Assembly (NCBI GenBank): GCA_046756445.1
Contig: JBHHWI010000098.1
Span: forward strand, 1 to 10,784
Direction: 5' to 3'
DNA from: JACZWL01 sp046756445
GTDB lineage: Bacteria; Pseudomonadota; Gammaproteobacteria; Steroidobacterales; Woeseiaceae
Length of the DNA: 10,784 bases
In this document: piece by piece, positions 6,060 through 10,784 of the stretch
Layout of the letters: each line of letters starts with the position of its first letter
Position numbering within the stretch: position 1 is the stretch's first letter
Notes under the pieces: model-generated
What the model saw: the letters and a program-made list of their open reading frames with translations, nothing else
Told to the model about the DNA's origin: nothing
Database searches by the model: none
Program-made: the position numbers and the translations under genes

Positions 6060-6776
6060 ATGCGAAACCTGAACTACCAGTTGAAGCAACTCTGCAAGTA
6101 CAACCGCGATGGCAGCTACGGCACTCAATCGGCTCGAGCCTGGATTCTTAGTCAGATTGCGAATCAGTTACACGATCTCGGCTTTCGAGGTATGGGGGCA
6201 CGATCTCTCAAGCAGAAGCACGTCCTCGCCCTGGTGCGGCTCTGGAAAGAACAAGGCGTCAGCACCGGAACAATTAAGAATCGCCTATCTGCACTTCGCT
6301 GGTGGGCAAGCAAAGTTGGCAAACACAGCGTGATCGCAAAGGACAACAGCTTCTATGACATCGGCACTCGCAAGTATGTGACGAACTACTCGAAGTCCCA
6401 GGAACTCGACATGGAAAAGGTCGCCATGATCAAGGACGCAAACATCCGTTTGAGCCTGCGACTACAGGCGGCATTCGGACTGCGCCGCGAGGAAGCCATC
6501 AAATTCCAGCCGCGGTATGCTCGACACGGCGATTTCATCAAACTGAAGTCGAGCTGGTGCAAAGGCGGTCGCGCTCGGACTGTGCCCATCACGTCGGAGG
6601 AGCAGCGCCAGTTACTCGACGAAGTCGAGGACCTGGCGAAAGGCGGCTCGCTGATCCCAGCGCACCTTACCTATATTCAGCATCTTCGGCGCTACGAACG
6701 CATTACTCGCGATCTCGGGCTGAAGAAACTCCACGGACTTCGCCACGGCTATGCCCAGTCCGGTGCTCGACGGTAA
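6060..6776 (+). pseudogene. tyrosine recombinase/integrase, C-terminally truncated
   Basis: The 238-aa frame begins MRNLNYQLKQLCKYNRDGSY and has an N-terminal SAM-like core-binding domain (to about residue 90; SPGTIKNR-type motif at 69-75), then the catalytic domain with FGLRREE (R142), a basic turn near WCKGGRAR (166-173) and HGLRH (H225, R228). This is the Integrase_1-type architecture of mobile-element integrases. After HGLRHGYAQ the frame reads SGARR and stops at TAA 6774-6776, then meets a second stop within two codons. The final box with the nucleophilic tyrosine, expected some 60-90 residues later, was not found in any frame before 6935. The product should not be able to cut DNA. The family's usual tail is missing, so a deletion is more likely than a simple frameshift. 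Confidence 0.8.
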
Positions 6777-6935
6777 TCCTAATGTCGCGAGTTTGACGCA
6801 CTGGCGGCAATGTATGCAGACCGCCAAGCTCGTCTTGAAGATATACGTTGACCAGTCGCTGCGAGCGGGATTTGCCCGATCGCGGGACGGCAGGCCGAGG
6901 AGGCCCGTCCGGTATCACTGGGCGACTTACAAGAA

Positions 6936-7475
6936 TCATGCCCGTCTGGCGGAGATCCGGCCGGTGTTGAGGCCCAGCCAGTGCATTCTCCCGAGGTGTC
7001 TTGCGTGCTCGACCTTGAGGCAGCGGTCCATGACGACGTCGAGCCCGGCGTCTTTTGCGATCTCTGCGCCTTCCAGGCTGATGACGCCGAACTGAAGCCA
7101 CAGGACTTTGGCGCCTATTGTTGTTGCTGCCTCGGCAATTTGTGGGACGGCGCTCGGGTGGCGGAAGACGTCGACGATGTCGATCTCGAGCTCTTTCGGG
7201 ATGTCGGTGAGCGAGGGGTAAGCCTTTCTTTTGAGGATGGTGTCCTCTTTCGGGTTGACCGGGACGACATCGTAGCCGTGAAAGGCCAGGTAGCGGCCGA
7301 CGAAGTTCGAGGCTCTGAGCTCGTTGGCTGAGAGGCCGACCATGGCGATGCGCTTCATGGTCAGAGCATTTCTGATGACGCCGGTGTCCTGGTACTCGTC
7401 CCGGAGCGCTTCCGGGAGCTTGAGCGGGTAGTCCTGCTGTTTCTTGTGCTCTTTGTGTTTCTGGTGTTTTTTCAC
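6936..7475 (-). CDS. CoA-binding Rossmann-fold protein (YccU-like)
   Basis: A 179-aa protein of the CoA_binding_2 family, cytosolic, thought to bind CoA or a nucleotide through a Rossmann fold; no reaction is established. Visible motifs: RIAMVGLSANELRASNFVGR (42-61), YDVVPVNP (68-75), IDIVDVFR (98-105), KVLWLQFGV (123-131) and VVMDRCLKVEH (147-157), all family hallmarks. The chosen start is GTG at 7473-7475, which overlaps the MetY stop as GTGA, giving translational coupling; the in-frame ATG at residue 40 would cut into the fold. The first 14 residues are unusually lysine/histidine-rich (KKHQKHKEHKKQQ) and may be a late addition. It is commonly found beside metY in proteobacteria, suggesting a shared role in acyl-CoA-linked sulfur amino-acid metabolism. 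Confidence 0.85.
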   Translation of the reverse strand: MKKHQKHKEHKKQQDYPLKLPEALRDEYQDTGVIRNALTMKRIAMVGLSANELRASNFVGRYLAFHGYDVVPVNPKEDTILKRKAYPSLTDIPKELEIDIVDVFRHPSAVPQIAEAATTIGAKVLWLQFGVISLEGAEIAKDAGLDVVMDRCLKVEHARHLGRMHWLGLNTGRISARRA

Positions 7476-8764
7476 TTGAGGTCCTTGAGCGCATGCAGGC
7501 CCTGTTCGAGGTCCCAGATCAGGTCGTCCGCGTCCTCGATGCCGATCGAGACGCGTATGGTACCGGGGCTGATGCCGGCCGCTTGAAGCTCGTCGTCGTT
7601 CAGTTGCCGGTGGGTGGTCGATGCCGGGTGGATGACCAGGCTTTTGGCGTCGCCGACGTTGGCGAGGTGGGAGAAAAGCGTCAGGGACTCGATGAATTTG
7701 AGTCCATGCTCTCTGCCGCCGGGCAGCTCGAAGCAGAACACGGCGCCTGCGCCTTCGGGCAGGTATTTCCTGGCGAGCTCGTGGTAGGTATCGTCGGGGA
7801 GTCCCGGGTAGCTGACCTTGCCGACGTCGTGGTGATCTTCGAGAAATGCGGCTACTTGTTCGGCGTTGCTGACGTGCTGGCGCATTCTCAAGGGGAGCGT
7901 CTCGACGCCCTGGGCGAACAGGAAGGCATTGAACGGGCTCATCACGCCCCCTAAGTCTCTCAGGGTCTCGGCGCGGAGTTTGGTGAGGTAGCCGTAGATG
8001 CCGAAGGTCTCGTGGAATGGTAAGCCGTGATAGGCGGGTGAGGGATCGGCGATGACCGGGAATCTGCCGTTCGACCAGTTGAAGTCCCCCTTGTCCACGA
8101 CCACGCCGCCGATGCTGGTGCCGTGTCCCCCTAAGAACTTCGTGGCCGAGTAGACGACGATGTCGGCGCCCCACTCCATGGGTCTGCATAAATAGGGTGT
8201 GGCGAAGGTGTTGTCGATCATGAGGGGGCACTCGTGTTCGTGGGCGAGTGCGGCGACGGCCTCGATGTCCAGGACGTTGCCGCCGGGGTTGCCGATGGTC
8301 TCGGCGAACAGCAGCTTGGTGTCGTCGGTGATCGCCGATCGCCAGTTATCGAGGTGGTCGGGGTCGACGAAGCTGAGGCCGACCGAAAGCTTGCCGAGGT
8401 AATGCTTGAGCTGCGTGATGGTGCCGCCGTAGAGGGCGGCGGAGGCGACCACGTGATCGTTGGGCCGGAGCAGGGTGAAGAGCGCGGCGGACTGAGCGGC
8501 CAGGCCCGAGGCGAAGGCCACGGCGCCTGCGCCGCCGTCGAGGTTGGCGATGCGTTCCTCGAACGCGGCCACGGTCGGGTTCATGATGCGGGAGTAGGTA
8601 TTGCCGTACTCCTGCAGGTTGAAATAGGCCGCGGCGTGCTCCGTGCTCTCGAAAACAAAGCTCGTGGTCTGATGAATGGGCAGCGCACGCGACCCGGTGA
8701 CCGGGTCAGGGCGGGCACCGGCATGAACGGAACGGGTGCCGAAGCCGAATTCATGGTCTGTCAT
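7472..8764 (-). CDS. metY: O-acetylhomoserine aminocarboxypropyltransferase (sulfhydrylase)
   Basis: A full-length 430-aa PLP enzyme of the Cys/Met metabolism family. It makes homocysteine from O-acetylhomoserine and sulfide in the cytosol, the direct sulfhydrylation route to methionine. Signposts: FGTRSVHAGARPDPVTGSRA (9-27), QTTSF, YSRIMNPT (57-64), AFASGLAAQSAAL, LFAETIGNPGGNVLDI (152-167), D184 stacking on the cofactor, and SATKFLGGHGTSIGG (206-220) with K209 as the PLP lysine. IGNP and the long VIADPSPAYHG insert favour MetY over MetB/MetZ. ATG at 8762-8764 has AAGGGGGG (8774-8781) 9 nt upstream. The gene overlaps the CoA-binding gene by 4 bp. A REPIN-like doublet lies only 20 bp upstream, inside the presumed leader; no SAM-responsive riboswitch was recognised. 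Confidence 0.94.
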   Translation of the reverse strand: MTDHEFGFGTRSVHAGARPDPVTGSRALPIHQTTSFVFESTEHAAAYFNLQEYGNTYSRIMNPTVAAFEERIANLDGGAGAVAFASGLAAQSAALFTLLRPNDHVVASAALYGGTITQLKHYLGKLSVGLSFVDPDHLDNWRSAITDDTKLLFAETIGNPGGNVLDIEAVAALAHEHECPLMIDNTFATPYLCRPMEWGADIVVYSATKFLGGHGTSIGGVVVDKGDFNWSNGRFPVIADPSPAYHGLPFHETFGIYGYLTKLRAETLRDLGGVMSPFNAFLFAQGVETLPLRMRQHVSNAEQVAAFLEDHHDVGKVSYPGLPDDTYHELARKYLPEGAGAVFCFELPGGREHGLKFIESLTLFSHLANVGDAKSLVIHPASTTHRQLNDDELQAAGISPGTIRVSIGIEDADDLIWDLEQGLHALKDLK

Positions 8765-8783
8765 GGATGCGTTCCCCCCTTAT

Positions 8784-8871
8784 TTCCGGGGACAGTTTAC
8801 TTGTCTCTCGTGATCAGGACTCTGCCGATGCGGCCGGGATCAAGGCCGGTTGAGTGAACTGTCCCCGGAAT
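8784..8871. repeat. REPIN-like inverted doublet (REP copies 2 and 3)
   Basis: TTCCGGGGACAGTTTACTT (8784-8802) faces TTGAGTGAACTGTCCCCGGAAT (8850-8871). The arms match over 14 outer bases and mostly further in, so the 88 bases fold into a long hairpin. The loop contains TGATCAGGA (8811-8819), also present in the doublet at 10713-10784. Inverted REP pairs of this size are called REPINs and are moved by RAYT transposases; no RAYT gene is in this window. It lies between the metY start and the DUF4926 gene. Confidence 0.75.
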
Positions 8872-8903
8872 ACCTGCTCCGATGGGAGTGCAGGACCATC
8901 TTC

Positions 8904-8928
8904 AATTAAGTGAACTGTCCCCGGAATT
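8904..8928 (+). repeat. REP-like unit, copy 4 (singlet)
   Basis: The unit AAGTGAACTGTCCCCGGAAT, bounded by AATT on its left and T on its right, ends one base before the stop codon of the DUF4926 gene at 8930. Same orientation as copy 5 beyond the other side of the gene pair. Confidence 0.75.
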
Positions 8929-8929
8929 C

Positions 8930-9145
8930 TTATGCGGCGCGCAGGGGGCGATGGTGGAGTACGAGAAGCTGAGCCGGCCGGAGCGACAGTTCAGCATAGG
9001 TCCTGCCTTTATCATCCGAGAACTCGACCTCGCATGCACCGTCGAGCACGTCGACCACGGTACCGACCTGCCCGCGTACCAGACCATGCTGCGGCAGGTC
9101 CGCAAGCAGCGCGACAACGTCAAATTGGCTCGGCTTGATGTGCAT
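8930..9145 (-). CDS. DUF4926-domain protein
   Basis: A 71-aa protein: MHIKPSQFDVVALLADLPQH, then GLVRGQVGTVVDVL, EVEFSDDKGRTYAEL and LRPAQLLVLHH. This is the DUF4926 pattern, a small all-beta, SH3-like domain of unknown function. ATG at 9143-9145 lies 11 nt after the DUF6883 stop; a TTG at 9170-9172 would extend it by 9 residues and overlap the upstream gene by 16 nt. Neither has a clear Shine-Dalgarno, so translation is probably coupled to DUF6883. The consistent pairing of DUF6883 with DUF4926 suggests a toxin-antitoxin or effector-immunity relation, which is inference only. The 3' end touches a REP unit. Confidence 0.8.
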   Translation of the reverse strand: MHIKPSQFDVVALLADLPQHGLVRGQVGTVVDVLDGACEVEFSDDKGRTYAELSLRPAQLLVLHHRPLRAA

Positions 9146-9156
9146 CAGGTGGGCAT

Positions 9157-9489
9157 CTACGTTACAAAACAACTGGTCAGTCGCGGCCTACTTTCGCCGG
9201 AACGCACGATCCAGGTACTCCTGACAGTGGCGGTACCGCGCGGTCCGGTTACCATCGAGTCTATCACATAGCGATCACCGAACTTATCCGACCCGATCGC
9301 TTCCGCGTCGCCGGTTGCTGCGGCATGCAATAACGCCGTTCGCAATAATTCTGCATTGTCAGTGGTAATTCCAAGCACTGATGAAAAAACGCGAGCTTTG
9401 TGTTTTCCGCGTGGATGACCAGGATTCAGACAATACTCGGTAAGCTTTACGTGATCGGCTATTGCTGTATCGCCGCCGGGTAGCTTCAT
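9157..9489 (-). CDS. DUF6883-domain protein
   Basis: A 110-aa protein beginning MKLPGGDTAIADHVKLTEYC, with HPRGKHKARVF (24-34), LGITTDNAELL (39-49), GDRYVIDSMVTGPRGTATVR (71-90), STWIVRSGESRPRLTSCFV. These blocks are characteristic of DUF6883, a compact domain found alone or at the C-termini of polymorphic-toxin-like proteins. Conserved basic and histidine residues in HPRGKHKARVF could be functional. It is the first gene of a pair with DUF4926, ATG at 9487-9489, stop TAG at 9157-9159. The free-standing size suggests a complete protein rather than a fragment. No enzymatic function is established; a toxic or nuclease role is speculation from context. Confidence 0.8.
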   Translation of the reverse strand: MKLPGGDTAIADHVKLTEYCLNPGHPRGKHKARVFSSVLGITTDNAELLRTALLHAAATGDAEAIGSDKFGDRYVIDSMVTGPRGTATVRSTWIVRSGESRPRLTSCFVT

Positions 9490-9630
9490 CGTTGACCCAG
9501 CGTATCGACGACATTGTCAGAGCCGTACGCGTGAAACTTGGCGGTTTATGGAGTTATCGGGACAGTGCTTTAGCGACTCGAATCATTACGGGCCGGCGAC
9601 TGCAGAGGATGTGACGATGTACCCGTACAG

Positions 9631-9653
9631 TTAAGTAAACTGTCCCCGGAATT
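9631..9653 (+). repeat. REP-like unit, copy 5 (singlet)
   Basis: AAGTAAACTGTCCCCGGAAT (with flanking TT on each side) lies between the divergent DUF6883 and GTPase genes, 33 bp before the GTPase start, so it is within the likely promoter/leader zone. Same orientation as copy 4. Confidence 0.75.
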
Positions 9654-9685
9654 TCCTACTGCACGCTCAGGTATGATTCGTTTGT

Positions 9686-10708
9686 ATGCCGACCAATGTC
9701 ACCCCCGAATACAAGAAGGCCGAGGAAGCGTACCGCAAGGCGCGCGAGCCCAGGGACCGTCTGCACTGCCTCAAGGAGATGTTACGGACGATTCCCAAGC
9801 ACAAGGGCACGGAGCACGTGCAGGCCGATATCAAGACCCGTATCAAGCAGCTCACCGAGGAACTCGCAGGCCCGAAGAAGGGCGGCCGCCGCAGTGGCCC
9901 TTCCCATGTCGTGCGTCCCGAAGGCGCCGCACAGCTTTGCCTCCTGGGACCGCCCAATGCCGGAAAATCCAGTTTGCACGCCCGCTTGACCGGATCGCGC
10001 AGTGACATCGGGCCGTACCCGTACACCACGCATCTGCCGGTGCCGGGCATGCTTCCTCATGAAGACATCCACTTTCAGCTCGTGGACCTGCCACCGGTGT
10101 CGGGCGACTTCATGGAGCCGTGGCTGATCAATGCCCTGCAGCCCGCCGACGGGGTGCTGCTCGTGATCGACGTCAGCGACCCGGAATGCCTCGAGCAGAT
10201 CCCCGCCATCCTCGAGCGTCTGGCGGAAAAGAAGGCTTGCCTTACACCAGCGTGGCCGGGCCTGGACCGGGTGGAACCGGAGGAGCCGGTTGACGCCGAA
10301 GATCCGTTTCGTCTCGACTTGCCCACCGTGTTGGTCGCCAACAAGAGTGACCTCGATCCCGACCCCGGGGAAGTCGAGATCCTCGAGGAGTTACTCGGCT
10401 TGCGTTTTCCCGCGCTGACGGTGTCGGCTGAAACCGGCGATGGCCTGGACGAGCTGGGGCCTTTTCTTTTTCGCGCGCTCGACATCGTCCGGGTCTACAC
10501 CAAGACGCCCGGCAAGCCGGCGGAGACCGACAAGCCCTTCACGGTCCATCGTGGCGGCACGGTGCTCGATGTCGCCGGCCTGGTGCACAAGGACATTGCC
10601 CGGGACCTGAAGTTCGCGCGCATGTGGGGTGCCGAGGTGTTCGACGGTCAGCAGGTCGGTCCGGACCATCTCGTCTCTGACGGCGACCTGGTCGAGCTAC
10701 ATTCCTAG
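9686..10708 (+). CDS. DRG/OBG-like GTPase with C-terminal TGS domain
   Basis: A 340-aa TRAFAC-class GTPase resembling developmentally regulated GTP-binding (DRG) proteins, which act with ribosomes or RNA. Order: a basic coiled-coil-like N-terminus (1-70), the G domain with P-loop GPPNAGKS (88-95), switch I PYPYTTH (T114/T115), G3 DLPP (134-137), G4 NKSD (219-222), G5 SAETG (247-251), then a TGS domain (about 269-338: VYTKTPGKPAETDKPFTV through HLVSDGDLVELH). The G3 motif normally reads DxxG (DLPG in DRG); here the glycine is proline, so GTP sensing or hydrolysis may differ. An insert of about 25 residues (184-208) is unusual for the G domain. ATG at 9686 has no strong ribosome binding site. 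It is a single-gene unit bracketed by REP repeats. Confidence 0.9.
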   Translation: MPTNVTPEYKKAEEAYRKAREPRDRLHCLKEMLRTIPKHKGTEHVQADIKTRIKQLTEELAGPKKGGRRSGPSHVVRPEGAAQLCLLGPPNAGKSSLHARLTGSRSDIGPYPYTTHLPVPGMLPHEDIHFQLVDLPPVSGDFMEPWLINALQPADGVLLVIDVSDPECLEQIPAILERLAEKKACLTPAWPGLDRVEPEEPVDAEDPFRLDLPTVLVANKSDLDPDPGEVEILEELLGLRFPALTVSAETGDGLDELGPFLFRALDIVRVYTKTPGKPAETDKPFTVHRGGTVLDVAGLVHKDIARDLKFARMWGAEVFDGQQVGPDHLVSDGDLVELHS

Positions 10709-10712
10709 CAAG

Positions 10713-10784
10713 TTCCGGGGACAGTTTACTTATCTATATGTGATCAGGAATCGGGCAATAGATTAAGTGCACTGTCCCCCGAAT
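10713..10784. repeat. REPIN-like inverted doublet (REP copies 6 and 7)
   Basis: TTCCGGGGACAGTTTACTT (10713-10731) faces TTAAGTGCACTGTCCCCCGAAT (10763-10784), reaching the window edge. The arms pair with about three mismatches to give a hairpin beginning 5 bp after the GTPase stop codon, so it may cap or terminate that mRNA. The left half, including TGATCAGGA at 10741-10749, is nearly the same as the left half of the doublet at 8784-8871. Confidence 0.75.

Noticed and set aside
6703..7494. 263-residue minus-strand frame over the CoA-binding gene
   Set aside because: Extremely Arg/Pro-rich with no motif; it is an out-of-frame reading of the CoA-binding protein gene.
7476..8231. Upstream extension of the CoA-binding frame into metY
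   Set aside because: The extension is Arg-rich out-of-frame metY sequence; homology starts after the GTG at 7475.
8234..8857. 207-residue plus-strand frame opposite metY
   Set aside because: It mirrors the codons of a conserved PLP enzyme; the Gly/Val/Ala-rich sequence is typical of antisense frames in GC-rich genes.
8872..9271. Plus-strand frame opposite the DUF4926/DUF6883 pair
   Set aside because: It is antisense to two recognisable domains and has no motifs of its own.

Overview
The window looks like an accessory, defence-rich chromosomal segment from a proteobacterium, most likely a gammaproteobacterium. The basis is moderate-to-high GC, the gene content (bactofilin, MetY with a CoA-binding partner, a TGS-domain GTPase) and a dispersed REP-like repeat of a type associated with RAYT transposases. 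No rRNA, tRNA or CRISPR array was recognised, and the species cannot be fixed from the sequence.

Layout. Positions 1-834: a minus-strand two-gene module, a small HicA-like toxin candidate (524-775) followed by an HTH protein that runs off the window edge (1-499). A 20-bp perfect palindrome (815-834) overlaps its predicted -35 box. Positions 1269-1775: a bactofilin on the plus strand. Positions 1975-2736: a CPBP-family membrane protease on the minus strand. Positions 2763-2923: a 161-bp element with 17-bp perfect terminal inverted repeats resembling IS21-family ends without the transposase genes; hsdM is cut off exactly at its right edge. Positions 2901-4375: a minus-strand operon of a full-length Fic protein and the truncated hsdM, apparently the remains of a type I restriction-modification locus. 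Positions 4605-5507: a divergent HNH endonuclease that resembles restriction-type nucleases. Positions 5508-6059: a gene-free, hairpin-rich stretch leading into a tyrosine-type integrase (6060-6776) that ends before its catalytic tyrosine.

The right third is more conserved. MetY (7472-8764, minus) is translationally coupled by a GTGA overlap to a CoA-binding protein (6936-7475). A DUF6883/DUF4926 pair (8930-9489, minus) lies between directly repeated REP units. A DRG/OBG-like TGS-domain GTPase (9686-10708, plus) is followed immediately by a paired inverted REP.

Functionally, the left two thirds read as a decayed defence and mobility island: toxin-antitoxin-like module, Fic, broken methylase, HNH nuclease, broken integrase and IS ends. 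The right third carries sulfur-amino-acid metabolism and a GTPase, punctuated by seven copies of one REP-like sequence (consensus near AAGTGAACTGTCCCCGGAAT), two pairs of which form REPIN-like inverted doublets.
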